64,000 nt of DNA from SBBG01 sp033717875 (GCA_033717875.1 JADDKJ010000004.1:37370-101369); one strand, 5' to 3'. Counted from the stretch's first letter, positions 1 to 9,750 are shown. The notes: a model not told the origin generated them from the letters alone. Numbers and translations: made by a program.

Positions 1-602
1 CGGTCCAAATCCACCGCATTGGGAATGACCGTCACCTTCTGCGCGGCAACACCGCGCGCCACGATGTCGTTGCGCAGCCCTTCGCAGATGCAGGTTACCG
101 CATCGGCCTGTTTGAACACATGGGTCTCCAGAGCGCGTGTGGCACGATAACGCGCTCCACCCTCGCGGCTGGTGCCGTGATCCACCGCGGCATCCTCCCA
201 GAAGGCACGTACTTCGTAGACCACGGGAATATTCAGTTTTTTCCCGACACGAAGCGCCGCCACGCCGTTCAATGCCGGCGAATGGGCATGCAGGATGTCC
301 GGCCTGATCGCGCGCGCCACCTGTTCCAGCCGTTCGGCCAGGGAATTGATGACGGCGATCTGATCGAATACCGGCAGGCGCGCCATCGTCCCTGTGGGCT
401 GAGGGGTGCGATAGAAATGCAATCCGTCGACATCCTCTTCCAGCCTGTTCGAGGGAGCGGCCAGCGCGTGCTTGGCGCTGGTGATATGGCTGGTCTCCCA
501 GCCCAGCGCCCGCTGCTGTTCCAGAATGGCGCGGGTACGGAAGGTGTAACCGCTGTGCAACGGGATGGAATGATCGAGAATGTGAAGGATGTGGAGACTC
601 AT
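1..602 (-). CDS. Glycosyltransferase of the XrtA exopolysaccharide locus, 3' end outside window
   Basis: The reading frame opens with ATG at 602 and runs open to the window edge, so about 200 N-terminal residues are visible. The start MSLHILHILDHS and the following segment with HSPALNG and a C-terminal-side VTVIPNAVD motif are typical of GT-B fold, family 4 glycosyltransferases; VIPNGVD-type motifs precede the donor-binding domain. Exosortase A loci usually carry a dedicated family 4 glycosyltransferase beside the exosortase, and this gene lies 13 bp downstream of xrtA on the same strand. It probably adds a sugar to the lipid-linked exopolysaccharide repeat unit on the cytoplasmic face. The acceptor and donor cannot be read from sequence. 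The family assignment is firm; its membership of the exosortase-associated subgroup is inferred from context. Confidence 0.85.
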   Translation of the reverse strand, partial: MSLHILHILDHSIPLHSGYTFRTRAILEQQRALGWETSHITSAKHALAAPSNRLEEDVDGLHFYRTPQPTGTMARLPVFDQIAVINSLAERLEQVARAIRPDILHAHSPALNGVAALRVGKKLNIPVVYEVRAFWEDAAVDHGTSREGGARYRATRALETHVFKQADAVTCICEGLRNDIVARGVAAQKVTVIPNAVDLD

Positions 603-615
603 GCCGGCATTCCTG

Positions 616-2172
616 TCATTGGCCGCTTGCATCGTTCAAACTCGCCTCGATGGATGGCAGCATATCCGTCACCACATCGCGCAACACCGCCACCGCGGGT
701 TCGAGCTTCTCTTCGTACGTGGTGGCGATCACGATGCCGGCGGCGTTTCGCTGCCCGCCGAGCAGTTTGTTCTTGGCTTCGATCAGCTTGGCGACATAAT
801 GATTGGAGGTATACGTGCCGTCCAGCCAGTACCAGTCCCAGATCAGCAGGTTCATGCCCGGCGAGCGCAACCGGGTCTGGCGGATCTGAACGGAATGGCC
901 GTTGAGCGGGATGGTGATGAATTGCTCGCCGATGTTGCTCCACACCGGATGTTTCTGTTCGATCATGACGTTCTGCGAATTCACCAGCTCGGCATCCTGG
1001 CGCTGATTTCGATAATACGCCAGATAGATGCTGGCGGCTTGATCGCCACGCATATAGGCCTTTTGCAGTTGCGCGGTCATTCCAAGATAGCGGGGCTGCC
1101 AATCCCATGTGGGAGCAGTGCTTGCCTGCCAGTTGCCGGCCGGCGCGGGCGCATGAAGCGTGACCTGCGCGGCCTCGTTTGTGTCACCCTGATAAAGGTG
1201 CGCGGCGAGAGGGCCTATCCCCAGCGCGGCGAGCACCCCGGCGCCCATGATCGTCATTTTTCTGTTGATGCCGTTGCCCGCCGACCGGGCAATACCGCCC
1301 AACGGCGCAGCCCGGACAGGGACAGGATATTCATCTTCGCGCCAAAAGCTGCCGATCCAGAACAACAGAATCATCACCAGGCCAAAGAATACCCAGCCAT
1401 AGATGTAATGATCGATGCCCAGCGCGAGCTTCATATCGCTGAGGTGCGCGATCATCACGATCATATAGGCGCGCATGCCGTTGGCGAAAATCGGTATGAT
1501 CACCGACAGCGTGATGAAAATCGTGCGTCGCCACATGCTACGGTAGGTGAGATAGGCATAGAGAAAACCCAGCGTTGCCGAAGCGATCAGATAGCGCACG
1601 CCGCTGCACCCTTCCACCACCGACCAGTTGCCGCTCGGGATCTCGAAGAAGGTGCCTTCGCGGTAAACCGGGATGCCGGTCAGTTGCAGCGCCTTGACGG
1701 TGAAGTCGGCGGTGAAATCCATCATCGGCGGGATCAGCCCTTCGCCTACCGGCACAGCGAAAAATAGGAATCCCAGCGGAAAGGCGATGGCCCATGCCAC
1801 CGCGGTGCCCAGCAGAGTCCACACCGCGGCGATGATGGCGCCCACCAGGGCGAATTGCTGTATCACCAGAATATCGACCAGATGGGAAATCAGCCAGAGC
1901 AGACTGAAACCGGCCATGAAGATGAATCCCAGCGGATTCGGTTGTGGCGTCAGCGCGGCAAGCTCCTTGCGTTTGCGCCAAATCAGCCAGAGGCTGATCG
2001 GCGCAATCAGGAAACCATGCGCGAAAGTCTCGGAGCGCCACCAGATGTCCACCATCGACAACGCGGTTTGCCAGAACAGGCCGAGAATGACCAGAAGGGC
2101 TGCGGTGGTCAAAAGCGCCGCCGTGCGCCAGCCGTTGGGATTCTGCGCCAATGATAAATTTGTCGTACTCAT
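616..2172 (-). CDS. xrtA: Exosortase A fused to EpsI domain
   Basis: 518 residues from the ATG at 2172, which overlaps the asnB-like stop codon by four bases (ATGA); a longer upstream frame is not credible. Residues 1-285 are a multi-pass membrane domain with the exosortase catalytic triad: Cys189 in VVEGCSG, Arg234 in NGMRAY and His255 in GIDHYIYGW. After the last membrane helix, residues about 305-518 form a periplasmic EpsI-like domain, as is usual for the A-type enzyme. Exosortases are membrane transpeptidase-like enzymes that recognise the C-terminal PEP-CTERM signal of secreted proteins and are encoded with an exopolysaccharide cluster. A degraded PEP-CTERM tail lies at 53784-53942 in this window, which supports the pairing. 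Expressed within the minus-strand EPS operon. Confidence 0.95.
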   Translation of the reverse strand: MSTTNLSLAQNPNGWRTAALLTTAALLVILGLFWQTALSMVDIWWRSETFAHGFLIAPISLWLIWRKRKELAALTPQPNPLGFIFMAGFSLLWLISHLVDILVIQQFALVGAIIAAVWTLLGTAVAWAIAFPLGFLFFAVPVGEGLIPPMMDFTADFTVKALQLTGIPVYREGTFFEIPSGNWSVVEGCSGVRYLIASATLGFLYAYLTYRSMWRRTIFITLSVIIPIFANGMRAYMIVMIAHLSDMKLALGIDHYIYGWVFFGLVMILLFWIGSFWREDEYPVPVRAAPLGGIARSAGNGINRKMTIMGAGVLAALGIGPLAAHLYQGDTNEAAQVTLHAPAPAGNWQASTAPTWDWQPRYLGMTAQLQKAYMRGDQAASIYLAYYRNQRQDAELVNSQNVMIEQKHPVWSNIGEQFITIPLNGHSVQIRQTRLRSPGMNLLIWDWYWLDGTYTSNHYVAKLIEAKNKLLGGQRNAAGIVIATTYEEKLEPAVAVLRDVVTDMLPSIEASLNDASGQ

Positions 2173-4073
2173 GATGTCACCGAAGATCCTGAAACCTGGC
2201 GCGCAAACGCCTCGAACATCAACAGCGACCACAACGCGGCGCTATGGTCGCGCACCCCGGACTGATGCTGATCAACCAATTGCCGCAAGAAGGCCTGGTC
2301 GAAAATACCGCTATCCGCAAGCGCCGGCCCCAACACCGCATCGCGCACCCGTTCGCGCAGCGGTCCGCGAAACCAGCTCGCCAGGGGCACGGAAAACCCC
2401 ATCTTGGGGCGATATAAAATATTATCGGACAAATGCGGTTCCAGCGCCTTTTTGAAAATATGCTTGCCCTCGCGCCCTTTGAGTTTCATCTCGGGCGGCA
2501 GGCCGGAGACCCATTCCACCAGCTCATGATCGAGCAGCGGCACGCGCACCTCCAGGGCGTGGGCCATGCTGGCGCGGTCCACCTTGGTGAGGATGTCGCC
2601 CACCAGATAGGTCTTCATGTCCAGATACTGCACCTTGGACAGAGGATGATCCGGCGCGTGGCGCGCGTGATCGCGCATCACCTCGATGGCCTGATAACCT
2701 TGCAGCTCGCGCCGGAGACCGGCGCTGAACAGACGCGCCCGCATCGCATCACTCATCACCGACACACCATGAAAATAACCCTCGACTGAATCGCGCGCCA
2801 GCGCCTCGAAGGTGGTCTTGGCGCGCAAAACCTTCGGTGCCCAGTCGGCCTTGGGATAGACTCGCCCCATCGTGCCGAACAGCGGCTTGCGCACGATATC
2901 GGGCAACAGGGAACGCAGCCGATCTTCGTAGGTATGCCAGCGGTAGCGTCGGTAACCGGCGAAATTCTCGTCCCCGCCATCGCCGGACAGTGCCACCGTC
3001 ACGCGCTTGCGCGCCAGTTCGCAGACGCGATAGGTCGGCAACGCGGAACTGTCGGCATAGGGTTCATCATACAACGCGGCCAGGCGGTCGATGAGATCAT
3101 AATCGTCGGCATCCACCCGTTCCACATAGTGCCGGGTATGATAACGCTCGGCGACTTCCTGCGCATGCCGCGCTTCGTCGAATTGCGGATCGCCGAAAGA
3201 AATGGAACAGGTGTTGACCGGCTCTTTGGACAAGCCCGCCATCATCGCCACCACCGCGCTGGAATCCACCCCGCCGGAGAGAAACGCGCCCAGCGGCACC
3301 TCGGAAATCATGTGACTGCTCACCGCCTCGCGCAGGCGCTCGATGAGTTCCGCTCCGACCTCATTTTCGCTGAGATCACCAACAGACTTGAAGGGCACAT
3401 CCCAATATTGGCGAGGCTGAGGCATTGGCTCGCCGCGCCGTAGCGTCAAGGTATACCCCGGCGGCAGCTTGAAGGCATGACGCAATATGGTCTTGGGCTC
3501 GGGCACATAACCATAGGCGAAATAATCCTCCACCGCGCGCGCATCGGTCTGGCGCGGCAAATCGGGATGCACCAGCAGGGCCTTGAGTTCGGAACCGAAC
3601 ACCACACGGCCATCGGCCAGCGGAGCGTAATAGAGCGGCTTGATCCCCAGCCGGTCGCGCGCCAGAAACAGTGTCTGCCGGCCGCGGTCCCAGATGGCGA
3701 AAGCGAACATGCCACGCAAACGCCGCACGCAATCCTCGCCCCACTGCTCCCAGGCGTGGACGATCACCTCGGTATCGCTGTGAGTGCGGAAGGTATGACC
3801 CAGCGCCGCCAGTTCCTGCGCCAGCGGCTGGAAATTGTAGATCTCGCCATTGAAGACGATGACTACCGAACCATCTTCGTTGAACAACGGCTGATGGCCG
3901 CTGGAGAGATCAATGATCGACAGGCGGCGGTGCGCCAGCCCCACGCCCGGTTCGGTGTGCTGCCCGCCCTCGTCCGGCCCACGGTGAAACTGGGCCTGAT
4001 TCATGCGTGCCAGCAGGGCGTCGTCGATCGGGCGAGAACCGCGTGTATCAAAAATGCCTGCAATGCCGCACAT
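2169..4073 (-). CDS. Asparagine synthase-like amidotransferase of XrtA system
   Basis: 634 residues, full length for glutamine-hydrolysing asparagine synthase. The protein begins MCGIAGIF, so Cys2 becomes the N-terminal nucleophile of the glutaminase domain after Met removal; residues about 2-190 are that domain. The synthetase domain carries the PP-loop motif LSGGVDSSA near residue 260 and the SGDGGDE segment. In exosortase A loci a member of this family sits beside xrtA and is thought to amidate a sugar or peptide moiety of the exopolysaccharide rather than make free asparagine; that role is inferred from context. Start ATG at 4073. The upstream gap is mostly the family A palindrome at 4106-4245. 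Overlaps xrtA by four bases. Confidence 0.9.
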   Translation of the reverse strand: MCGIAGIFDTRGSRPIDDALLARMNQAQFHRGPDEGGQHTEPGVGLAHRRLSIIDLSSGHQPLFNEDGSVVIVFNGEIYNFQPLAQELAALGHTFRTHSDTEVIVHAWEQWGEDCVRRLRGMFAFAIWDRGRQTLFLARDRLGIKPLYYAPLADGRVVFGSELKALLVHPDLPRQTDARAVEDYFAYGYVPEPKTILRHAFKLPPGYTLTLRRGEPMPQPRQYWDVPFKSVGDLSENEVGAELIERLREAVSSHMISEVPLGAFLSGGVDSSAVVAMMAGLSKEPVNTCSISFGDPQFDEARHAQEVAERYHTRHYVERVDADDYDLIDRLAALYDEPYADSSALPTYRVCELARKRVTVALSGDGGDENFAGYRRYRWHTYEDRLRSLLPDIVRKPLFGTMGRVYPKADWAPKVLRAKTTFEALARDSVEGYFHGVSVMSDAMRARLFSAGLRRELQGYQAIEVMRDHARHAPDHPLSKVQYLDMKTYLVGDILTKVDRASMAHALEVRVPLLDHELVEWVSGLPPEMKLKGREGKHIFKKALEPHLSDNILYRPKMGFSVPLASWFRGPLRERVRDAVLGPALADSGIFDQAFLRQLVDQHQSGVRDHSAALWSLLMFEAFARQVSGSSVTS

Positions 4074-4105
4074 CTATCCGCCTCTTCGCGCCGTGTTCAA
4101 CGGTA

Positions 4106-4245
4106 GGGTACCTCTATAAACTTGATCAAGGCGCGAGGGCAAGGCGAAAAGTGGTGAAAAAGCGAAGTGTACACGGAGTACATGAGCATTTTGAGCCATT
4201 TTTCAACGCCGCCATCGCGGTTTCAGCGAATTTATAGAGGTGCCC
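4106..4245 (+). repeat. Family A palindromic element, copy A1
   Basis: A 140-bp element with inverted ends (GGGTACCTCTATAAA at left, the complement of TTTATAGAGGTGCCC at right). The core TGTAC-ACGGA-GTACA hairpin lies at 4168-4182 and is followed by the motif TGAGCATTTTGAG. It overlaps the last 43 bases of the upstream glycosyltransferase gene and contributes its C-terminal residues and stop codon. Close copies lie at 35225, 35661 and 46449, with diverged ones at 23083 and 59331. It lies 32 bp from the asnB-like start codon. Confidence 0.9.
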
Positions 4246-5411
4246 GGTATGCCTTGCTTTTCGAACAACACGGCATCATACACGCCAAGATATTTTTCCA
4301 CCATCCGCTCCAGACTGAACTCCTGCTCGACGCGCCGCCGCCCTTCCGCGCCGTGGCGGCGCGACCGTTGCCGGTCGTTTATATACTCCTGCAAGGCATC
4401 GGCCATGGCATGAGGATCGCCAGCCGGCGTCAATACACCTGTCCTGCCTTCCAGCACCAGCTCGGGGTTGCCGCCAACCCGGGCCGCCACGACCGGCAGC
4501 CCGCTGGCCATTGCTTCCAGTATGGTATTGGAGATCCCTTCGGCAAGCGAGGGCAGCACGAAAATATCCAGCCCACGCAGCAAGCCCGGCGCATCGTCGC
4601 GTGAACCGGGTAACCAGCATAGCTCCAAGGCGTTGGCCTGTTGCAACAATTGTTGCGCCTGCTCCCGCAACGGGCCATCGCCGATCAATACCAGACGCAG
4701 GTGTCTTCGCGCATCGGGAATACGGTCCAGCAGCAGCAAAAAGGCGCGCACCAGGGTGAGCTGATCCTTCACCGTCTGCATGCGCCCCAGCGTACCGATC
4801 ACGATACTGTCTGTATCGGCAAATTCCGGCGCGGGCATAGGTTCGCGCCCTTGCGCGGCGGGATGAAACAGCATACTGTCCACCCCGTTACAGATGTGCA
4901 CGATCTTTTCTTCCCGCACGCCGACTTGTGTTTTCAACCACCGTTCCAAATCGCGCGACAGCGGAATGTACTTGTCCACCAGCGGCCGGAAGGCGCGGCG
5001 CAGCAGATTGTATTTGCGGTTACGGCCATCGATGTCGTGAACGTCCCGGCCATGTTCGCCGTGCACACGGCAGCGCACACCGGCCAGCCAAGCCGGCAGT
5101 TGCGCCTCCAGCGCCGACAGGTTGCGGGTGTGCACGATATCCGGGCGCAGTTCGCTCAACAACCGACGCAGCCTGAAATAAACACCCAGGTCCTTGCCTT
5201 CGCGCTTGCGCAACGCATGACACTCGACGCCCTCGCGCCGGATGCGCGCGCGAAAGGCCGGGTTGTAGTCCGTCATGCAGATGATCGCATGACGATAGCG
5301 CTCCGGCGGAGTGCGGTTGATGATATTCACCAAGCCATTCTCCAGCCCGCCGACATCGAGACGATGGATGATATGCGCCACCAGCGGCGGTTGTGATGAA
5401 CCGATGCTCAT
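4203..5411 (-). CDS. Family 4 glycosyltransferase of XrtA system
   Basis: 402 residues from ATG 5411, chosen because it overlaps the stop of the upstream gene by four bases (ATGA) and begins MSIGSSQPPLVAHIIHRLDVGGLENG, typical of the N-terminal lobe of GT-B enzymes; the 35 residues further upstream in frame are read-through of the neighbour. The C-terminal lobe has a donor-binding segment with LPSLAEGISNTILEAMASG, where the E-x7-E pattern of family 4 glycosyltransferases is visible. Matches by layout the EpsH1/XrtA-associated sugar transferases. The last 14 or so residues and the stop codon come from repeat A1, so the original C-terminus was altered by insertion of the element. Confidence 0.88.
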   Translation of the reverse strand: MSIGSSQPPLVAHIIHRLDVGGLENGLVNIINRTPPERYRHAIICMTDYNPAFRARIRREGVECHALRKREGKDLGVYFRLRRLLSELRPDIVHTRNLSALEAQLPAWLAGVRCRVHGEHGRDVHDIDGRNRKYNLLRRAFRPLVDKYIPLSRDLERWLKTQVGVREEKIVHICNGVDSMLFHPAAQGREPMPAPEFADTDSIVIGTLGRMQTVKDQLTLVRAFLLLLDRIPDARRHLRLVLIGDGPLREQAQQLLQQANALELCWLPGSRDDAPGLLRGLDIFVLPSLAEGISNTILEAMASGLPVVAARVGGNPELVLEGRTGVLTPAGDPHAMADALQEYINDRQRSRRHGAEGRRRVEQEFSLERMVEKYLGVYDAVLFEKQGIPGTSINSLKPRWRR

Positions 5412-6637
5412 GCGGCCACCACTGTGCCCGTCAATTCCGTGGCAGCTGCATCGCCTTCCAGCAAATGCTCGAAGCGGGCAAGATTCGCGTTCCAGTTGTA
5501 GCGCCGCACTACGCACTCACGGCCTGTCCTGAAACCGGTAACCTCCCCACGCAATAATCGCAGCGCCAGATCGGCCTGCATTTGCGCATCGTCAGCCAGC
5601 AAAAGACCGGCATCGCCTTCGATGCCCTCCGCCGCCGCCGTGGTCGCCAGCACCGGCTTGGCCATGGCCAATGCCTCCAGCACCTTGTTCTGCACACCGC
5701 GCGCAATGCGCAACGGGGCGACCGCCGCCACGGCGTGGGCGAGATAAGGGCGCACATCGGGCACCGCACCGGTTACCTGCACGCCCGGCAAGCGGTTCAA
5801 TTCCAGCACCGCCTCGGCGGGTCGCCCGCCGACGATATAAAACCGCGCTTGCGGCATCCGCTCATGTATGCGAGGAAATACCTCGCGGGCGAACCAGCAT
5901 ACCGCATCGACATTCGCCCAATAATCCATGGCGCCCGTGAACACCAGTACCTGCTCGTTCGCCTGATAAGGACAGTCATAGTCCCGCTCCGGCGAAAAAT
6001 AGTCACTATCCACACCATTGTCGACATGCCAGATGCGTCCGGTACTTTCCGGGGCCAGACGCTGAAACAGCTCCGCCTCCTCGCGCGAGACGAACACGCT
6101 GGCGTCGAAAGCATCCGCCACGCGCCGCTCGAAGTCCAGCAATCGCGCGGCCTCGCGCCGGTAGACGGCGTTCATCGGAAAAGACTTGCTTGCCGCATAC
6201 TGCCGCCACTTGTCGGAATCGACATCGACAAAATCAACGACGCGCCGCATATCGGGCAAATCGTTCCCCATCACGTATTGCGCCATCGCGCCGGAAAACA
6301 CCAACACGCGCCGGACCGGACGGCTTTGCAACAAGCGGTTCACCCAACGCTGCATATCCGCATTGCGGTAATACGGCAGGGTCAAGGGCTCGCCGCGCGC
6401 CAGGCCGGCCAGGCTGCGCAGGCGCGCGGCCCGGGGATTCAGTGGCGCGAAATGCGTCTCGCCGCACATCTCACGCAACAGCGGCACATATTGCCAATCC
6501 ATCGCGTCGTCCACGAACGTCCCCAGATGAACCCGGTATCTGCCCGTCAAATGCTTGAGGATATGGAACGAGCGAATCTTATCCCCCTTGTTCGGCGGGT
6601 AGGGAATGCGATGCACCAGCAGTAGCAATTCCTCCAT
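5408..6637 (-). CDS. Sugar transferase of XrtA system (Stp1-like)
   Basis: 409 residues. GT-B fold: the N-terminus has MEELLLLVHRIPYPPNKGDKIR, a characteristic opening of the exosortase-associated Stp1 sugar transferases, and the C-terminal lobe has the segment VAPLRIARGVQNKVLEALAMAKPV with the donor-binding Lys-x-x-Glu. Likely transfers a sugar onto the undecaprenyl-linked oligosaccharide in the cytoplasm. It lies six bases downstream of the FemAB gene stop and overlaps the next glycosyltransferase start, indicating one polycistronic transcript. Substrate unknown. Confidence 0.88.
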   Translation of the reverse strand: MEELLLLVHRIPYPPNKGDKIRSFHILKHLTGRYRVHLGTFVDDAMDWQYVPLLREMCGETHFAPLNPRAARLRSLAGLARGEPLTLPYYRNADMQRWVNRLLQSRPVRRVLVFSGAMAQYVMGNDLPDMRRVVDFVDVDSDKWRQYAASKSFPMNAVYRREAARLLDFERRVADAFDASVFVSREEAELFQRLAPESTGRIWHVDNGVDSDYFSPERDYDCPYQANEQVLVFTGAMDYWANVDAVCWFAREVFPRIHERMPQARFYIVGGRPAEAVLELNRLPGVQVTGAVPDVRPYLAHAVAAVAPLRIARGVQNKVLEALAMAKPVLATTAAAEGIEGDAGLLLADDAQMQADLALRLLRGEVTGFRTGRECVVRRYNWNANLARFEHLLEGDAAATELTGTVVAA

Positions 6638-6643
6638 CCGCCT

Positions 6644-7666
6644 TCACCCAAGATCTTTCGCCAGCAGCGGGCCGATCGCCTTGCTCAACGCAAAAGGCAT
6701 GGCCTTCCACAGCTTGATGAACAACTGATATTTCGGGTTGAGCGGGTTGATATCCGGCAGCTCCTTGGCGCCAAGCAAACAGAATTCGTAGTGCAAAGGC
6801 TGCGGCTCGAAACCCCAGTGTTCCTTGAAACTGTACGAGCCGGTACCCTTCTTGCTGCGCCCGAAATCGAATACCTTGATGCCGCGTTCGCAGGCGCGGC
6901 GCATCAGCTCCCAGTACATGAAGTCGTTGGCCGCCAGTTCGCGCGCCTCGCTGGTGCCGCCGCCATAATACGGCAACACCTCATCACGAAAATAGAAACT
7001 CAACACGCTGCTCACCGTACGCCCGTCCTTTGTGATGGTGAGCACTTCACAGTCCTCGCCAAACACCTGCTTGAGCATCCGGTAATATTTCTTGCTGTTG
7101 ACCGGCGTCCCAAGATAATGGACGCTGCGCGCATAGGCCTCGAAAAAGCGATTAACATTATCATCGATCTCGCCCGCCAATTCGTTTTTGATGCCCTTGC
7201 GCACCATCGCACGCTGTTTGCGGGGAATCGCCAGCATGTTCTTTTCGGGGTCGGGATCGATCTCCTTGCGGAACGTGACGTAGAGATCCTTGGATGGCCA
7301 ATCGGAACGTTGCGGCTTCCTATTGCGCAGTTCCAGATAATCCACACCAAGCTGCGCCGCCAAGCGTTGCGCCTCACTGTACAGGGCGCCGCGCGCGTCT
7401 TCGTTGACCGCGGCGACACCGCCATAGACACAAAATGGCAATGACGCGATGGCGTTGCCGAACAAGCGGCTGTTGACATGACCTAACGGCAGCACGCCCT
7501 GGATTTCACCCTCCCGCTCCGCGTACAAAAAATAGCAGCGGTGCCCCAGTCCCTCCTCGATCACTTTCTTCCAACCCGCACGATGAAAAAAAGTCGCCTC
7601 GGGGCAGGCGGCGACAAAATCATCCCAGCGCGCGGCATCCTTCACATCGAGCTGCTTAACCTGCAT
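6644..7666 (-). CDS. FemAB-family protein of XrtA system
   Basis: 340 residues from ATG 7666, which overlaps the deacetylase gene by 11 bases. It is a double GNAT-fold FemAB/FemX-type protein; this family otherwise adds amino acids to peptidoglycan from aminoacyl-tRNA. Visible features are the N-terminal FHRAGWKKVIEE segment, a middle FRKEIDPDPEKN region and the C-terminal FDFGRSKKGTGSYSFKEHWG, the hallmark FGRS...G...FK-x-x-WG pattern of the exosortase-associated subgroup. Probably attaches an aminoacyl group to the exopolysaccharide or modifies an EPS sugar; not demonstrated. No signal peptide, so cytoplasmic. Confidence 0.88.
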   Translation of the reverse strand: MQVKQLDVKDAARWDDFVAACPEATFFHRAGWKKVIEEGLGHRCYFLYAEREGEIQGVLPLGHVNSRLFGNAIASLPFCVYGGVAAVNEDARGALYSEAQRLAAQLGVDYLELRNRKPQRSDWPSKDLYVTFRKEIDPDPEKNMLAIPRKQRAMVRKGIKNELAGEIDDNVNRFFEAYARSVHYLGTPVNSKKYYRMLKQVFGEDCEVLTITKDGRTVSSVLSFYFRDEVLPYYGGGTSEARELAANDFMYWELMRRACERGIKVFDFGRSKKGTGSYSFKEHWGFEPQPLHYEFCLLGAKELPDINPLNPKYQLFIKLWKAMPFALSKAIGPLLAKDLG

Positions 7667-8555
7667 GAGACACTGTTTCCTGAAGAAGCGGGAAAACGGG
7701 GGCGGCCTGTGTTCCTTCCAGAAACACCCGATCCATGCGTCCCCAGCGGAAATCCTTGAGCAGCGCCGCAAGACGCGCCTCCATACGATGCAGATTCAGA
7801 TAATGACGAAAACGGGTCTTGAGACTGATGCCTTGCATACGCGGCTGGCCGGGATCGATCTCCCAGGGATGAAAATAAAACACGCAGGGTTGGCTGTCAT
7901 CGTTGTTGACCCGGCGCATCGCCCAACGCGACACGCCATAGGGCAGAAAGCGGAAATAACCGCCACCGCCACAAGGCAGCTTTTGATCAAACACGTTCAC
8001 CGTCGTCACGGGAATCTCAAGCAAATTCTTTTTTTCGTGCGGATAAAAGGCAAAACGCGGCGCCTCGGGCATGCCATAAAGATCGTGGCGGATGGGATAG
8101 ATGCTGGAACTGTAAACATGGCCGGTTTCGGCCAGCACATCCAGCGCCCACAGATTGCGCGCACCAATGGAATAACTCGCCGCCCGGTAACCGCGCACCT
8201 GCACGCCGCCGGTGTCTTCCAGCATCCTCTTGGTACGGCAGACATCCTCGCGGAATTGCTGCGGTGACTGGTGTATCACCCGCACATGGCTATAACCATG
8301 GCTGGCCAGCTCATGGCCGTTGTCCACGATGCGCCTGAGCAATTGCGGATAACGCTCCGCCACCCAGCCCAACATGAAAAATGTCGCCTTGACGCCATGC
8401 GCATCGAACAACGCCATCACCCGCTCGGTATTGTCCTCGACCCGGCACGGCGTGACATCCCACTGCTCGCGGCGCACATGCTTTTCAAAGGCGGAAACCT
8501 GAAAATAATCCTCCACGTCCACCGTCATCGCATTGCATATGCTATCCAGTATCAT
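7656..8555 (-). CDS. Polysaccharide deacetylase of XrtA system
   Basis: 299 residues from ATG 8555 (overlaps the epimerase stop by four bases, ATGA). NodB/carbohydrate esterase 4 fold: the opening MTVDVEDYFQ carries the catalytic Asp-Asp-type motif 1, HGVKATFFMLG follows, and HELASHGYSH supplies the metal-binding His pair; the later RGYRAASYSI and FYFHPWEIDP segments are motifs 3 and 5. DVEDYFQ proteins of this size are standard members of exosortase A loci. Likely removes N-acetyl groups from the N-acetylhexosamine units produced by the neighbouring epimerase pathway. No signal peptide, so it may act before export. Confidence 0.9.
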   Translation of the reverse strand: MILDSICNAMTVDVEDYFQVSAFEKHVRREQWDVTPCRVEDNTERVMALFDAHGVKATFFMLGWVAERYPQLLRRIVDNGHELASHGYSHVRVIHQSPQQFREDVCRTKRMLEDTGGVQVRGYRAASYSIGARNLWALDVLAETGHVYSSSIYPIRHDLYGMPEAPRFAFYPHEKKNLLEIPVTTVNVFDQKLPCGGGGYFRFLPYGVSRWAMRRVNNDDSQPCVFYFHPWEIDPGQPRMQGISLKTRFRHYLNLHRMEARLAALLKDFRWGRMDRVFLEGTQAAPVFPLLQETVSHAG

Positions 8556-9685
8556 GGCAGCCACTCACACAATGCCGCCGCGATACGCTGCGCGGCACGT
8601 CCGTCCCACAACTCCGGCACCCTGCCCGCCTTGCCGCCATTTTTCAGAACGTCGCTCACTGCCGCCATGATTTTCACCGCATCGGTCCCGACAATGGTAT
8701 TGGTGCCTTGCTCCACCGTTATCGGCCGCTCGGTGTTTTCGCGCAAGGTGATACAGGGCACACCCAACGCCGTGGTCTCTTCCTGGATACCGCCCGAGTC
8801 GGTCAACACCAGGCGGGCGCGCGACATCAGCCCGAGCATTTCGAGATAACCCAGCGGCGGCAGGCGCTGAATGCGCGACGTGTCGAGCAACCCGGCCAAC
8901 CCCGCCTGCGCAATGCGCGCCTCGGTACGTGGATGTATCGGGAAGATCAATGGCAGATCCGCGCTGATCTCACGCAACACGGTCAGCAACCTTCCCAGTA
9001 CCACGGGATCGTCGACATTCGACGGGCGATGCAAGGTCAATACACCAAAGCCGGTGGAACCCGCCAGAAACGGCGCGGAATCGGTCACCGCCGCCAAAGT
9101 CTGCTCCGCCGGCGTGGCCTGCTTGACGTGCCGCATCAACGTGTCGATCATCACGTTGCCGGCGAAATGGATGCGCTCGTCCGCCACACCCTCGCGCAAC
9201 AGGTTGTCGCGCGCGCTACGCTCGGTGGTGAACAACAGATCGGAAATCTGATCGGTGAGCACGCGGTTGATCTCCTCAGGCATGGCGCGATCGTAACTGC
9301 GCAGCCCCGCCTCGACATGAATCACCGGCACACCCTTTTTCGACGCCACCAGGGCGCAGGCAATGGTGGAATTGACATCCCCCACCACCAGCACCGCCTG
9401 CGGCCGCTCCACATCCAGCACCGGCTCGAAATGACGCATGATCTCCGCCGTCTGCATCGCATGGCTGCCGGAACCCACACCGAGATCGACATCGGGATGG
9501 GGAATACCCAGCTGAGTGAAGAACTGATGTTTCATCGCCGCATCGTAATGCTGGCCCGTATGCACCAGATGCGCCCGCAACGCCCGCGGCGCCGACACCA
9601 GCGCCTCCATGATCGGCGCGATTTTCATGAAGTTGGGGCGGGCGCCTACGACGCAAACTATTTTTGGTACCGTTGAATTTTTCAC
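8552..9685 (-). CDS. wecB: UDP-N-acetylglucosamine 2-epimerase (non-hydrolysing)
   Basis: 377 residues, normal length. Converts UDP-GlcNAc to UDP-ManNAc in the cytoplasm. Visible motifs are VVGARPNFMKIAP at the N-terminus, the VHVEAGLRS and MPEEINR segments around the active site, LTLHRPSNVD, and the C-terminal LTDSGGIQEE that binds the UDP moiety. In the EPS operon it supplies an amino-sugar precursor. Start ATG at 9685 follows the end of the foreign islet (RAYT remnant and REP-like palindrome), so this gene may now be read from a promoter within the islet. Four-base overlap with the downstream deacetylase. Confidence 0.93.
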   Translation of the reverse strand: MKNSTVPKIVCVVGARPNFMKIAPIMEALVSAPRALRAHLVHTGQHYDAAMKHQFFTQLGIPHPDVDLGVGSGSHAMQTAEIMRHFEPVLDVERPQAVLVVGDVNSTIACALVASKKGVPVIHVEAGLRSYDRAMPEEINRVLTDQISDLLFTTERSARDNLLREGVADERIHFAGNVMIDTLMRHVKQATPAEQTLAAVTDSAPFLAGSTGFGVLTLHRPSNVDDPVVLGRLLTVLREISADLPLIFPIHPRTEARIAQAGLAGLLDTSRIQRLPPLGYLEMLGLMSRARLVLTDSGGIQEETTALGVPCITLRENTERPITVEQGTNTIVGTDAVKIMAAVSDVLKNGGKAGRVPELWDGRAAQRIAAALCEWLP

Positions 9686-9750
9686 TGTCTATCCTGTTGA
9701 TTCGGCCAGATGGAATCTTATTAACCCGGCGATCAAGTATATCTGCTTTT